Shown: positions 29,268 to 38,619, counted from the first letter of the stretch. The stretch: DNA of 49,703 bases from Reyranella massiliensis 521 (GCA_945860205.1 CAMARK010000028.1:1-49703); one strand, 5' to 3'. Numbers and translations are program-made. The notes: generated by a model not told the origin, from the letters alone.

Positions 29268-30242
29268 TCAGCGCCGCGTCAGGCGCTCCACCACCGTATC
29301 GAGCTGGTCGTAGTCGCGGATCTCAAGGGTGAGCAAGGTCTGCTCGCCCGCGCCGCGCAGCTTGAGATCGGCCTTGAGGCCGAGCGCTTCCTCGATGCGC
29401 TTTTCGAGCGCCCGCGTGTCGGCGCTCTTGCCCGAATCCTTGGACGTCGCCGACGGCATCTTGCCGGTCTTGTTCTTTCCCTGCCGCTTCTCGGCGCCGG
29501 CCAGTCGCTCGACGTCGCGCACCGAAAGCTTTTCTTCGACCGCACGCGCGGCCATCGCGGCGGGATCGGCCAGGCCCAGCATGGCACGGCCCTGGCCCGC
29601 CGAGAGCTGGCCGATGCGGATCATCTCCTGGACGGACAGAGGCAGGTCGAGCAGGCGCAGCGTGTTGGCGACGTGCGGCCGGCTCTTGCCCATCGTCTTG
29701 GCGAGGTCGTCCTGGGTCTGGGAGAAATCGTCCATCAGCCGGCGATAGCCCAGGGCCTCGTCGATCGGCGTCAGGTCGGCGCGCTGCAGGTTCTCGATCA
29801 GGCCGAGCTGCAGCGCATCCATGTCGCCGATGCTGCGGATCACCACCGGCACGTCGTGCAGTTGCGCCTTCTGCGCCGCCCGCCAGCGGCGCTCGCCGGC
29901 GATGATCTCGTAGGTGTCGGCGCTGTCGCGCAACGGCCGCACCAGGATGGGTTGCAGCAGGCCGAACTCCTTGACCGATTCGACCAGCAGCTCGATGCCC
30001 TCGAAGCTGGTGCGCGGCTGCATCTTGCCGGGCTTGAGCTGGCCGATCGGGAGCGTGAGCGGCGGCCGGTTGGGCGCATAGGTGTTGGCGACTTCCTTGC
30101 TGGGATAGTCGGGCAAGGGCGCTGGAGCCGGGGCCGGAGCGGGTGCAACCGTTGCGGCAATTTCGTCGTCGCCGAGGAGGGCGGAGAGTCCGCGGCCGAG
30201 ACCCCTCGGTTTCTGAGTGGGCGGCTTAGGAGGTTGGCTCAT
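29268..30242 (-). CDS. parB: Chromosome-partitioning protein ParB
   Basis: A 324-aa CTP-dependent DNA clamp. The N-terminus MSQPPKPPTQKPRGLGRGLSALLGD carries the basic ParA-contact motif. The CTP-binding motif GERRWRA is at 116-122. The helix-turn-helix (TQDDLAKTMGKSRPHVANTLRLLDLP) that reads parS lies near residues 155-180, and the C-terminal dimer domain ends ERLTRR. It loads at parS and spreads, guiding origin segregation with ParA. The two candidate parS sites at 31583 and 32100 lie 1.3-1.9 kb away. Its start overlaps the parA end by 17 bp. Confidence 0.96.
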   Translation of the reverse strand: MSQPPKPPTQKPRGLGRGLSALLGDDEIAATVAPAPAPAPAPLPDYPSKEVANTYAPNRPPLTLPIGQLKPGKMQPRTSFEGIELLVESVKEFGLLQPILVRPLRDSADTYEIIAGERRWRAAQKAQLHDVPVVIRSIGDMDALQLGLIENLQRADLTPIDEALGYRRLMDDFSQTQDDLAKTMGKSRPHVANTLRLLDLPLSVQEMIRIGQLSAGQGRAMLGLADPAAMAARAVEEKLSVRDVERLAGAEKRQGKNKTGKMPSATSKDSGKSADTRALEKRIEEALGLKADLKLRGAGEQTLLTLEIRDYDQLDTVVERLTRR

Positions 30243-31059
30243 GGGCGGTCACCTGCTCTGCTGCGGTACGCCGGCGGCGGATGAACTCGCTCGCCAGCAA
30301 GATGTAGGCCTGCGATCCGGCGCAGGCATTGTCATAAATCAGCACGGGCAGGCCATGCGAGGGCGCTTCGGCGATGCGCACGTTGCGCGGGATCGTGGTG
30401 CCGAACACCAGCTCGCCATAGTGGGCGCGGACGTCGGCTTCGACCTGCTGGCTGAGAGTCATGCGGCGGTCGACCATAGTCAGAACGACACCATAGATGT
30501 GCAACCTTGGATTGAGTCTTTTCCTGATGCGGTCGATGGTGGTGCCGAGCGCGCCGATGCCTTCCAGCGCCAGGAACTCGGCCTGCAGCGGCACCAGCAC
30601 GGCGTCGACGGCGACCAGCGCGTTCAGCGTCACCAGGCCCAGCGAGGGCGGGCAATCGATCAGGACCGTCGTCCAGCGTCCGCGCGCGTCGCCGGTGGCC
30701 AGCGCTTCGACCAGGCGATGCTCGCGGCGCTCCATGTCGATCAGCTCGATCTCGGCGCCGGCGAGCGAGGTCGAGGCCGGGATCACCGAGAGATTGGGGA
30801 TCTGCGAGGGGCGGACGCAGTCGTCGAGCGGCGACAGGCCCAACAGGAACTCATAAGATCCGGGTGAGCGCTCACTTCTGGAGATGCCCAGGCTGGTCGA
30901 GGCGTTGCCTTGGGGATCGAGATCGATCAGCAGCACCTTTTCGCCGACGGCAGCCAGGGCCGTGGCGAGATTAATCGCCGTCGTCGTCTTTCCGACGCCG
31001 CCCTTTTGGTTTGCGATCGCGAAGATGGTAGGGGCCGATTCGAAGGATAACGGCGTCAA
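30226..31059 (-). CDS. parA: Chromosome-partitioning ATPase ParA
   Basis: A 277-aa deviant Walker-type ATPase. The P-loop KGGVGKTTTAINLA starts at about residue 19. LLIDLDPQGNASTSLGI is the A' motif, and VLIDCPPSLGLVT is Walker B. It drives separation of ParB-parS complexes. The start used is TTG 31059, giving MTPLSFESAPTIFAIANQ; no ATG or GTG precedes the P-loop in frame, so an upstream-type start is forced. This makes the first 29 codons, including the P-loop, overlap the 3' end of rsmG in another frame. Confidence 0.95.
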   Translation of the reverse strand: MTPLSFESAPTIFAIANQKGGVGKTTTAINLATALAAVGEKVLLIDLDPQGNASTSLGISRSERSPGSYEFLLGLSPLDDCVRPSQIPNLSVIPASTSLAGAEIELIDMERREHRLVEALATGDARGRWTTVLIDCPPSLGLVTLNALVAVDAVLVPLQAEFLALEGIGALGTTIDRIRKRLNPRLHIYGVVLTMVDRRMTLSQQVEADVRAHYGELVFGTTIPRNVRIAEAPSHGLPVLIYDNACAGSQAYILLASEFIRRRRTAAEQVTAHEPTS

Positions 31060-31645
31060 GGTCGGTCACGCTGGTAAAGGGCTTGCCGGGAATGTCCCAG
31101 TCCTTCATGGCCTCGACGAGTTCGGCCTGCCAGCCTTTCCCCTTGTGGAAAAGGCAAATAGCGGTATCCGTCCGGTGCGGCTGGGCCCATTTCAGCAACT
31201 GCCCGAGCGGCGCCAGGGCACGGGCCGTCACGACATCGGCTTTGGCCGGCGGCACGGCTTCAATGCGGCCAACCACGATCTTGGGCTGCTTTTCCAGGCC
31301 CATGCGGCGGCCCGCCTCGCCCAAAAAGGCTGCTTTTCGGGCATCCGACTCGATCAGCGTGACCTCGAGATCCGGCCGCATCGCCGCGGCGACCAGGCCG
31401 GGAAATCCGGCGCCGCTGCCGAGATCGGTCAGGGTTTTGGCGCTTTGTGGGATCAGAAGCTTGAGCTGAGCCGAGTCGAGGACATGGCGGACCCAGATAC
31501 TGTCCATGGTGGCATTGCCGACCAGGTTGATAGCCTTTTGCCAGCGCACCAGCGTATTGACCAACCCTTCGAGCTGATCCCGCGTTTCACGTGAAATATC
31601 GACCCCGATATGCCGCATTTCGCGGACAAACAGATCCCGGCTCAC
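30971..31645 (-). CDS. rsmG: 16S rRNA 7-methylguanosine methyltransferase RsmG
   Basis: A 224-aa SAM-dependent enzyme that methylates G527 of 16S rRNA. LTDLGSGAGFPGLVAA is motif I. LVRWQKAINLVGN, VRHVLDSAQL, VTLIESDARKAAFL, and VVTARALAPLGQLLKWA are family blocks. The C-terminus ends in a charged tail (RDRKPKGRRRKDDDGD) that lies in the 89-bp overlap with parA. The start is GTG 31645, immediately after the mnmG stop; Met10 is an alternative. A near-perfect parS site lies within its early codons (DISRET). Confidence 0.95.
   Translation of the reverse strand: MSRDLFVREMRHIGVDISRETRDQLEGLVNTLVRWQKAINLVGNATMDSIWVRHVLDSAQLKLLIPQSAKTLTDLGSGAGFPGLVAAAMRPDLEVTLIESDARKAAFLGEAGRRMGLEKQPKIVVGRIEAVPPAKADVVTARALAPLGQLLKWAQPHRTDTAICLFHKGKGWQAELVEAMKDWDIPGKPFTSVTDLDAVILRIGPYHLRDRKPKGRRRKDDDGD
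31583..31598. promoter_or_regulatory. Near-consensus parS site inside rsmG
   Basis: CGTTTCACGTGAAATA matches 14 of 16 positions of the bacterial parS consensus TGTTTCACGTGAAACA. It lies in rsmG, 502 bp from the perfect copy in mnmG and close to parAB, where parS sites are expected. Weaker ParB binding than the perfect copy is likely. Confidence 0.7.
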
Positions 31646-33508
31646 TTAAGCTGCCCGGCGTCGGACATATCTCAGCAAGGCAACCAGGGCCGCCGGAGTC
31701 ACGCCCGAAATCCGCGCCGCTTGGCCCAAAGTCGCGGGCTTGTGGGTTTCAAGCTTCTGGCGGACTTCGTTTGAAAGGCTGCCGACCGCAGCATAGTCGA
31801 GATCTTCAGGCAGCTCCAAAGCCTCGTCGCGGCGGTAGGCTCCGATGTCCTGGCGCTGGCGGGCAAGGTAGCCGGCGTAGCGGGCATCGATCGTCAGCTG
31901 TTCGGCGATCTCCATGGGAATGGTGACAAGTTCCGGCCAAAGCTCGATTAGCCGGGGCCAGGTGATTTCCGGATAGGCCAAAAGATCCGAAGCCGATCTC
32001 GGGACGCCGTCGTGGTTGATGGTGATGCCGCGCTTGGCGAGAGCCGAGGGGCTGGCTTTGAGGTTGCCGGCCAAATCGCGGGCATGGGCCAAGGCTCGCT
32101 GTTTCACGTGAAACATTCTTGCGCGCTCGGAGCCGATGCAGCCGATTTCGAGGCCGCGGGGAGTCAAACGCTGGTCGGCATTATCAGCCCGCAACCAGAG
32201 GCGGTATTCGGCCCTTGAGGTGAACATCCGGTAGGGTTCGGTAACGCCCAAAGAAACCAAATCGTCAATCAAAACACCGAGATAGCCGTCGGCGCGATCG
32301 ACGATGAAGGGCTTTGCCAGCACTGCATTCAACCCGGCGATGAGGCCTTGGGCGGCGGCTTCCTCGTAGCCGGTGGTGCCGTTGATCTGGCCCGCCATGT
32401 AGAGGCCGGGAATCCGCCTTGTCTCCAGAGTGGCATGCAGCTCGCGCGGGTCGATATGATCGTATTCGATGGCATACCCCGGCCGAAGCATGGCTGCATG
32501 CTCCAACCCCGGGATGGTCTGCAAAAGTGACACCTGCACATCGCGCGGCAGGGAGGTCGAGATGCCGTTGGGGTAGACGGTGAAATCGTCCAGCCCCTCC
32601 GGCTCGAGAAAGATCTGGTGCCGGTCGCGGGCGGCGAAGCGCACGACCTTGTCCTCGATCGAAGGACAGTAGCGCGGGCCCACCCCCTCGATCTGCCCCG
32701 AGTACATCGGTGCGCGATGCAGATTGGCCCGGATGATCGCGTGGGTCGCGGCCGTGGTCGTCGTGATGTGGCAGGCGATCTGCGGCGTGGTGATGCGATC
32801 CGTGAGATACGAAAACGGCACCGGCGGATCGTCGCCGTCCTGCCGCTCGAGCGAACTGTAATCGATCGTGCGGCCATCCAGCCTGGCCGGCGTCCCCGTC
32901 TTCAGGCGCCCCAAGGCGAAGCCGAACCGCTGCAACGTCTGCGCGAGCAACATGGACGGTTCTTCAACCCCGTCCCCGCGCGCCCGTCCGGCGGGCGTCT
33001 TGATTTCACCCAGGTGAATCAGGCCGCGCAGGAATGTCCCCGTCGTCAGGATGACGCGCCCCGCGCCGATTTCGGCCCCGGGTTCCGTGACCACGCCGGC
33101 ACACGCACCGCTTGCATCCAGAATGATATCGGCAACCGCCTCGGCACGAATGTCCAGATTGGCCTGCTCCGCCAGCAGCGCCTGCACGGCCTGGCGGTAG
33201 AGCTTGCGATCGGCCTGGGCGCGGGGCCCGCGCACCGCCGGCCCCTTGGAAAGATTGAGCGTCCGAAACTGGATGCCGGCCCGGTCGATCGCCCGGCCCA
33301 TGATGCCGTCCAGCGCATCGATCTCGCGCACCAAGTGTCCCTTGCCCAGCCCGCCGATCGCCGGATTGCACGACATCTCGCCGATCGTATCGAGCCGGTG
33401 CGTCAACAGCAGCGTGCGCGCGCCCAGCCGCGCCGACGCGGCCGCGGCTTCGCAGCCGGCATGGCCGCCGCCCACCACGATCACGTCATAGGAAAAGACC
33501 CGCTGCAT
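31646..33508 (-). CDS. mnmG: tRNA uridine-5-carboxymethylaminomethyl modification enzyme MnmG (GidA)
   Basis: A 620-aa FAD protein that with MnmE modifies U34 of certain tRNAs. The FAD-binding motif is [12 protein letters not shown] near residue 12. [66 protein letters not shown], and [21 protein letters not shown] are in family order. The C-terminal tRNA-binding helices end at LRYVRRRAA. It leads the mnmG-rsmG-parA-parB unit. A perfect parS site is embedded in codons for RMFHVKQ. Confidence 0.97.
   Translation of the reverse strand: MQRVFSYDVIVVGGGHAGCEAAAASARLGARTLLLTHRLDTIGEMSCNPAIGGLGKGHLVREIDALDGIMGRAIDRAGIQFRTLNLSKGPAVRGPRAQADRKLYRQAVQALLAEQANLDIRAEAVADIILDASGACAGVVTEPGAEIGAGRVILTTGTFLRGLIHLGEIKTPAGRARGDGVEEPSMLLAQTLQRFGFALGRLKTGTPARLDGRTIDYSSLERQDGDDPPVPFSYLTDRITTPQIACHITTTTAATHAIIRANLHRAPMYSGQIEGVGPRYCPSIEDKVVRFAARDRHQIFLEPEGLDDFTVYPNGISTSLPRDVQVSLLQTIPGLEHAAMLRPGYAIEYDHIDPRELHATLETRRIPGLYMAGQINGTTGYEEAAAQGLIAGLNAVLAKPFIVDRADGYLGVLIDDLVSLGVTEPYRMFTSRAEYRLWLRADNADQRLTPRGLEIGCIGSERARMFHVKQRALAHARDLAGNLKASPSALAKRGITINHDGVPRSASDLLAYPEITWPRLIELWPELVTIPMEIAEQLTIDARYAGYLARQRQDIGAYRRDEALELPEDLDYAAVGSLSNEVRQKLETHKPATLGQAARISGVTPAALVALLRYVRRRAA
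32100..32115. promoter_or_regulatory. Perfect parS centromere site inside mnmG
   Basis: TGTTTCACGTGAAACA at 32100-32115 is identical to the consensus 16-bp parS palindrome. It is read on the minus strand as MFHVKQ in MnmG. As the ParB loading site it marks the origin-proximal partition centre, consistent with the adjacent parAB genes. Confidence 0.95.
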
Positions 33509-33567
33509 CGCGCCTTAAGTCGTGGAACTGCCCGCCAAGGTCAAGGGGCAACCCCGCCGGGCACATC

Positions 33568-35511
33568 ATGGTAGAGACCCGCATGCGCGTGCTGTCGGAC
33601 GAGGCCCGAGCTGGCCATGTTGCAGGGTCGAAATACCGCGCCGACATAGATGGGCTGCGTGCCATTGCCGTGCTCCTGGTGGTCGGCTTCCACGCCTTCC
33701 CCGAATGGATCGGCGGCGGCCTGATTGGCGTCGACATCTTCTTCGTGATCTCAGGCTTCCTGATCTCCACCATCATCATCGGCGGCCTGGAACGGAAGAC
33801 CTTCAGCTTCCTTGTCTTCTACAGCCGTCGTATCCGCCGCATCTTCCCCGCGCTGCTGCTCGTACTAGCTGCCAGTTTTGCGATCGGCTGGTTTCTCCTG
33901 CTTCCCGATTCCTACGCCCTGCTCGGCGAACATATTGCGGGTGCTGTCGGTTTCGCCTCCAACTTCATCTTGTGGAGTGAGAGCGGCTACTTCGACGGAG
34001 CTTCCATCACGAAGCCACTGCTGCATCTCTGGTCTCTTGGCATCGAGGAACAATTCTATCTCGCCTGGCCGCTCCTCCTGTGGCTGGCATGGTCGCGCAA
34101 GCTCAATCTCCCAATCTTCATTCTTTCGCTCGCCGTCGTCTCGTTCGTGCTGAACGTCGTCATCATCCGGGGCGACGTCATTGCCGCCTTCTATGCCCCT
34201 TATACGCGGGCCTGGGAGTTGCTGGTCGGCGCGTTGTTCGCGAGTCTCGCGATCGAAAAACCCCGCTTGCTCGAACTGGCGTCGGCGACGGGAAACCTGT
34301 TGTCCGTGCTGGGTGCCATCCTCCTTCTCACAGGCGCCCTGTTCATCAACCGGGATAGCGCGTTTCCCGGATGGTGGGCCTTGCTGCCCGTGTTCGGCGC
34401 GGCGCTTCTGATCCTGGCCAGCGATCGCAGCTGGCTCAATCGCCATATTCTCGCGCACCCGGTCCTGGTGTGGATCGGCCTAGTAAGCTACCCCCTCTAT
34501 CTCTGGCATTGGCCGCTGCTTTCGTTCGCACAGTCCTTACAGGACGACAACACGCCTCCATCGATCGGCGTGCGCGCCACGATCGTCCTGTGTTCGGTGA
34601 TCCTTGCCTGGCTAACCTACCGGTTCATCGAAGCGCCGCTTCGCTTCGGATCGCGCAACGGCCCAAAAGTTGCGGCTCTGGTGGGTGCGATGATTGCCGT
34701 CGGCATGCTGGGGCTCATTTGCAACCAGCAGAGTGGCCTCGGGTTCCGCTTCCCCCAGGTGGTGCGGAACCTGACGGCGCATTCTTTTGACTATGCGGCG
34801 ATCTACCGTGAGGGATCGTGTTTCCTTCTCCCCAACCAGGATGCAGGCGGGTTCGCGACGTGCCCTGCGCAGGAAGCGCCGGGTCGTCCGACGCTTTTCC
34901 TCTGGGGCGATTCGCATGCCGCACATTTCTATCCTGGCTACCTCGCCGTGCTCGGCGACAATTTCAATATCGTGCAGCGCACGGCATCCCTTTGCCCGCC
35001 TTTCCTCGGCCTGACCATGACGGAGAGACCTCAGTGCAAGTCGGTCAACGATCACGTCTTCGATGAGATTGCGGCTCTGCGGCCGGCCGTGGTCGTACTT
35101 TCGGCCGCTTGGTGGCACCAGTATCCCTTTTGGCAGGGCCACCTCGCGGACACGATCGAGCGGCTGCGTCGGGCGGGCGTCCTCCGCATCGACCTGATCG
35201 GCCCGGCGCCTGCCTGGTATGCCAAGCTGCCCCACATACTCTCCAAGGCCATCGGGATCGATCCCGGCCACCGCGTCCCATTGAGAACGACAAAGGGACT
35301 CGACCCCAAGGTCTTCGCCATGGACAAGGCGCTGCGGGACTTCGCAGCCCGCACCTCGGTCAACTACCTATCGCCGGCGACGATCCTCTGCAACGACGAG
35401 GGATGCCTCGTGCAGCTCGACGACAGCGGCAAGACCCTGATGCAGTGGGACTATGACCATCTCACGGTGACCGGGTCGCGCTACCTCGTCTCGAAATTTC
35501 CGCCCTACTGA
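33568..35511 (+). CDS. OafA/YrhL-type acyltransferase with C-terminal SGNH domain
   Basis: A 647-aa membrane protein. The acyltransferase-3 domain (about residues 22-375) has YRADIDGLRAIAVLLVVGFHAF with the catalytic-type His, GVDIFFVISGFLIS, FYSRRIRRIFPAL, and HLWSLGIEEQFYLAWPL, with about ten membrane helices. The C-terminal periplasmic SGNH domain has LWGDSHAAHFYP (Ser nucleophile) and WDYDHLTVTG (Asp-x-x-His). Such fusions O-acetylate lipopolysaccharide O-antigen or other surface glycans. Its codon and base composition looks more mixed than that of mnmG or leuS, and it opens an accessory block, so horizontal acquisition is plausible. ATG 33568 is preferred; Met6 is an alternative. Confidence 0.92.
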   Translation: MVETRMRVLSDEARAGHVAGSKYRADIDGLRAIAVLLVVGFHAFPEWIGGGLIGVDIFFVISGFLISTIIIGGLERKTFSFLVFYSRRIRRIFPALLLVLAASFAIGWFLLLPDSYALLGEHIAGAVGFASNFILWSESGYFDGASITKPLLHLWSLGIEEQFYLAWPLLLWLAWSRKLNLPIFILSLAVVSFVLNVVIIRGDVIAAFYAPYTRAWELLVGALFASLAIEKPRLLELASATGNLLSVLGAILLLTGALFINRDSAFPGWWALLPVFGAALLILASDRSWLNRHILAHPVLVWIGLVSYPLYLWHWPLLSFAQSLQDDNTPPSIGVRATIVLCSVILAWLTYRFIEAPLRFGSRNGPKVAALVGAMIAVGMLGLICNQQSGLGFRFPQVVRNLTAHSFDYAAIYREGSCFLLPNQDAGGFATCPAQEAPGRPTLFLWGDSHAAHFYPGYLAVLGDNFNIVQRTASLCPPFLGLTMTERPQCKSVNDHVFDEIAALRPAVVVLSAAWWHQYPFWQGHLADTIERLRRAGVLRIDLIGPAPAWYAKLPHILSKAIGIDPGHRVPLRTTKGLDPKVFAMDKALRDFAARTSVNYLSPATILCNDEGCLVQLDDSGKTLMQWDYDHLTVTGSRYLVSKFPPY

Positions 35512-35598
35512 CTTCGCGGTCGACCACCAATGGCCGCCAAACGCGGAGCCGCATCGACGGTCAGTTGACAGTCCATTTGCCGCCGTCGAGGGTGCCGC

Positions 35599-37254
35599 GT
35601 GCCTCCCTTTCAGGTTCCCCTGACCGTCGGCGTGACCGGCCATCGCCAGATCGCCGGGGATTGCACGGAAGCGATCGAGGCTGCGGTCGTCTCCCTTCTC
35701 GAGGGCGTGCGCGCCAAGGCGCCCGATGCGCCGCTGCTCCTGCTGACCGGCCTGGCCGAAGGCGCGGACCGGCTCGTGGCGCGCGTGGCCCTGGAACGCT
35801 TCGACGCCGAACTCGTCGTCGTGCTGCCGCGCGCCGCCCAGAGCTACCGCGACGATTTCGCGACCCCCGACAGCAAGGCGGAGTTCGACCGCCTGCTGGG
35901 CACTGCCCGGCTCGTCGTCACCTGTCCTGAAGATCACGCCGATCCGACCGTCGGCTATGCCTGGGCCGGCAATTTCACGGCGCTTCATTGCCATCTGCTG
36001 ATCGCCCTGTGGGACGGCGACGAGGCGCGCGGCGACGGCGGAACGGCCGAGATCGTCGCGGCCAAGCTCAAGGGTCGCTACGTTGGCTGGAACAAGGGCG
36101 AGCCGCTGCAGTACGACGAGGGCGGCGCCGTCGCCCATGTGATCACCGCGCGCGCCGGCGAGACGCCGCCCGCCAGTGTCGGCCAGACCCACTGGCTCTA
36201 TCCCGACGCGGTGCGGATCGGCGCGCGCAGCGGCGAAAACCGCCACGTCGCCGTCCTGTCGGCCTTCAACACGCTCAACCGCCTGCTGAAGCGCGACGGA
36301 CGCGCGCGCGACACCTGGACCGCCGATCAAGCGGCGCCGACCGTCGATGCCCTGAAATCGGCGACCGACCACCTCGCCAGCCAGTTCCAGCGCCGCACCA
36401 ACATCGCCGTGCGCTTCATGGTGCTCGCCACCATCGTCGCCGCCGTTTCTTCGGCGCTGCACGGAACCATCCCGCCCTCGCTCGCCAAGATCATCACCAC
36501 ATCGGCCCTGGTCGCAGGCTTCGCCGTGTGGCTCACCTCGACCCGAAGCCGATGGCAGCGCCTGCACACCGACCTCCGCGCACTGGCCGAGGCCGGCCGC
36601 ATCCAGGCGGCATGGATTGCGAGCGGCCTGCCGCTGTGTGTCGCCGATCACTATAATCCCGCCCAGGCGACGTCGGTCGCCTGGATCCGGCGTGCGATCC
36701 GCACGGCCTTCCTGCTCGACGACGTCCAGCGCGCGCACGCGGCGCCGTCGCCGCAGGACCGCAAACGCCACGCCGACGCCGGCCACGCCTGGATCGACGA
36801 ACAGGTCGCGTACTTCCTCGGCAACAACGGTGTCGTCTCACGCTATCGCCGGCAGGCCCGGACCTTCGCCATCCTGGGGCTCGTCTGTCTCGGCATCGGC
36901 CTGCTGATCGTGGCCGGCAACAAGTTCCTCGACGTCACCCAACTCCAGCAGACAGTGCGGGAGTCGGTGTTCGACACCACGCTGCTGCTGCAGGTCGGCC
37001 GCATCGCGCTCGCGATCACCGCCAGCGTCCAGGCCTACCAGGCCTTCATGTCGTTCGGCGATCTGCAGCGCTCATTCGCCGTCTCGGCGCATCTCTTCAG
37101 CCTGGCGCGGGACGAGGCGCGCGCTGCCGCCGCGACCGACGATCAACCGCGGCTGATCCGCCTGATCGTCCAGCTCGGCCGCGCCGCGCTGGTCGAGAAT
37201 GTCAGCTGGGTGATCCTGCGACGCCAGCGCCGCATCAAGCCGCCGTCCGCCTGA
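35599..37254 (+). CDS. SLOG-domain protein fused to duplicated 2TM (SLATT-like) region
   Basis: A 551-aa protein. The N-terminal Rossmann-like domain (about 8-160) has VGVTGHRQ (11-16), LTGLAEGADRLVARVA (49-64), LLIALWDGD and GGTAEIV (147-153). These are typical of SLOG/YspA-type nucleotide-sensing domains related to LOG and DprA. The second half has two membrane hairpins: helices about 268-288 and 296-314, then 422-440 and 461-483, each followed by a long amphipathic helix. This resembles a SLATT effector or a tandem of it. Burroughs and Aravind proposed SLOG-SLATT pairs as nucleotide-gated membrane effectors in bacterial conflict. GTG 35599 is the start. The family call is by motif memory, so moderate. 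Confidence 0.68.
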   Translation: MPPFQVPLTVGVTGHRQIAGDCTEAIEAAVVSLLEGVRAKAPDAPLLLLTGLAEGADRLVARVALERFDAELVVVLPRAAQSYRDDFATPDSKAEFDRLLGTARLVVTCPEDHADPTVGYAWAGNFTALHCHLLIALWDGDEARGDGGTAEIVAAKLKGRYVGWNKGEPLQYDEGGAVAHVITARAGETPPASVGQTHWLYPDAVRIGARSGENRHVAVLSAFNTLNRLLKRDGRARDTWTADQAAPTVDALKSATDHLASQFQRRTNIAVRFMVLATIVAAVSSALHGTIPPSLAKIITTSALVAGFAVWLTSTRSRWQRLHTDLRALAEAGRIQAAWIASGLPLCVADHYNPAQATSVAWIRRAIRTAFLLDDVQRAHAAPSPQDRKRHADAGHAWIDEQVAYFLGNNGVVSRYRRQARTFAILGLVCLGIGLLIVAGNKFLDVTQLQQTVRESVFDTTLLLQVGRIALAITASVQAYQAFMSFGDLQRSFAVSAHLFSLARDEARAAAATDDQPRLIRLIVQLGRAALVENVSWVILRRQRRIKPPSA

Positions 37255-37279
37255 GACCCTTCGGTCGTGTACAAACTGG

Positions 37280-37384
37280 CCTCACCCTGAGGAGGCGCGT
37301 AGCGCCGTCTCGAAGGGTAAGGAGCAGTCTCGGTGTTGCCCATCCTTCGAGACGCACGCCTACGGCGCGCTCCTCAGGATGAGG
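37280..37384. repeat. Composite hairpin repeat, copy 3
   Basis: Outer arms CCTCACCCTGAGGAG and CTCCTCAGGATGAGG, inner arms GTCTCGAAGGGT and CCCATCCTTCGAGACG. The small hairpin GGCGC-GTA-GCGCC on the left and GCACGCC-TAC-GGCGCGC on the right differ in sequence from copies 1 and 2 but still pair. It lies between the convergent SLOG/SLATT-like and patatin genes. Confidence 0.9.
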
Positions 37385-37399
37385 TATGTGCGTTTCCGT

Positions 37400-38548
37400 T
37401 CAGGCGATATCGAACACCGCGGGGAAATGCTCGGCCTTCACATGGCGCTCGGCGATCTGCCGGCCGATCTCGATCAAGGCCTCGATGCCGCGCGGATCGT
37501 CCATCTTCTGGATTCGCATCACCTGCTCGCGCGTCATCGTGATGCCGAGGCGCTCGATCAGCCAGTCGATCTCGAGCTGGCCGTCGTAGCGGACGTAGTG
37601 CAGCAGCGGCTGGTGGGTCAGCCGATCCTCCGACAGATCGCCGATCTCGCTGTCGATGACGCGCGGCGTCGGCGTCTCCGACGCCCATTGCAGCAGAAGC
37701 TGAACCAGCCGGCTGCCGTCGTCGATCATCGAGGTCAGCGCATTGACCGCCTGGAAGACCGACGGCGTGTAGCGCAGCCGCTCGACGCTATGGCGGTGCC
37801 GGAAGAAGCCGGTGCCGACCGAGGCCAGCAGCAGGCGTTCATGGCCCAGCGGCCAGCCGATGTTGTAGCCCTTCAGGCTCGCCAGCATGAGGAGGTGCAG
37901 CGACGGATCATTGTGCGGGCTGACGCCGCCGTCGACAAAGGCGCCGAGCTCCAGGTCGTTCACCTTGATGAACTCGGGCCGGAAGAAGGTCGGCGCCGCC
38001 GTGCTGGCCAGGATCGCCGAGGCCAGCGGAATGTCGCCGTTGGCGGTGCTGCCGGCCCCCACCGAAGACGCGGCAAAGTAACGACCGCGCGGATTGTTGT
38101 GCAGGATCCAGATGCTGCCGTTGTCGGCCCGCTTGGTGACGACCGCCAAGCCGGTCCTGATCTTGTCGGATCCGAGCGTGATGTCGCCGATGATCTCCTT
38201 GAGAACGGCGGCGAGCGGCCCGCGGGAAAATCGCGGGCCGATGATACCGAAGCTCCAGAACGGCCGCCGGAACACCCGGGTCGCCAGGCTTCGATAGAGC
38301 TCGAGCAGTTCCTGCGCCGACAGTCCCAGCGCCAGACCCGAGGCGATGATCGATCCGGTCGAGGTGCCGCCGATCAGGTCGAAGTAGTCGCAGAGTCGAA
38401 ACCTGTCGGGCGTGGTCGAACGCTCGCGGAGAACGGCCTCCATCCGCTCGAGGATGGCGAGTGTCAGGATGCCGCGAACGCCACCGCCATCGAGCGCGAG
38501 AATGCGCTTGGGGCCGGCTGAGAAAAGATGTTGCTCGACCGCAGACAT
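37400..38548 (-). CDS. Patatin-like phospholipase
   Basis: A 382-aa patatin-fold lipase. The oxyanion motif DGGGVRG is at 20-26, the nucleophile elbow GTSTGS at 61-66 (Ser63), and the catalytic Asp in VDGGVSPHNDPS at 206. No signal peptide or membrane helix is seen, so it is a cytoplasmic acyl hydrolase of membrane phospholipids. ATG 38548 is preceded by GGGGGAGAT; the frame extends to 38575 without a better start. Patatins of this type (CapV-like) serve as membrane-degrading effectors in CBASS anti-phage systems, but no cyclic-oligonucleotide synthase is in the window, and patatins also work in lipid turnover. The convergent SLOG/SLATT gene is 145 bp away. Confidence 0.9.
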   Translation of the reverse strand: MSAVEQHLFSAGPKRILALDGGGVRGILTLAILERMEAVLRERSTTPDRFRLCDYFDLIGGTSTGSIIASGLALGLSAQELLELYRSLATRVFRRPFWSFGIIGPRFSRGPLAAVLKEIIGDITLGSDKIRTGLAVVTKRADNGSIWILHNNPRGRYFAASSVGAGSTANGDIPLASAILASTAAPTFFRPEFIKVNDLELGAFVDGGVSPHNDPSLHLLMLASLKGYNIGWPLGHERLLLASVGTGFFRHRHSVERLRYTPSVFQAVNALTSMIDDGSRLVQLLLQWASETPTPRVIDSEIGDLSEDRLTHQPLLHYVRYDGQLEIDWLIERLGITMTREQVMRIQKMDDPRGIEALIEIGRQIAERHVKAEHFPAVFDIA

Positions 38549-38619
38549 GGATCTCCCCCGATCACGACTGCCCAAGCCACGCTTGCTTCTGCCACCATGA
38601 CACGCCGCGCGAAGGCACG

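Noticed and set aside
37400-38548. Calling the patatin gene a CBASS effector
   Set aside because: No CD-NTase, Cap2/Cap3 or HORMA/TRIP13 gene is within the window, so only the enzyme family is supported.
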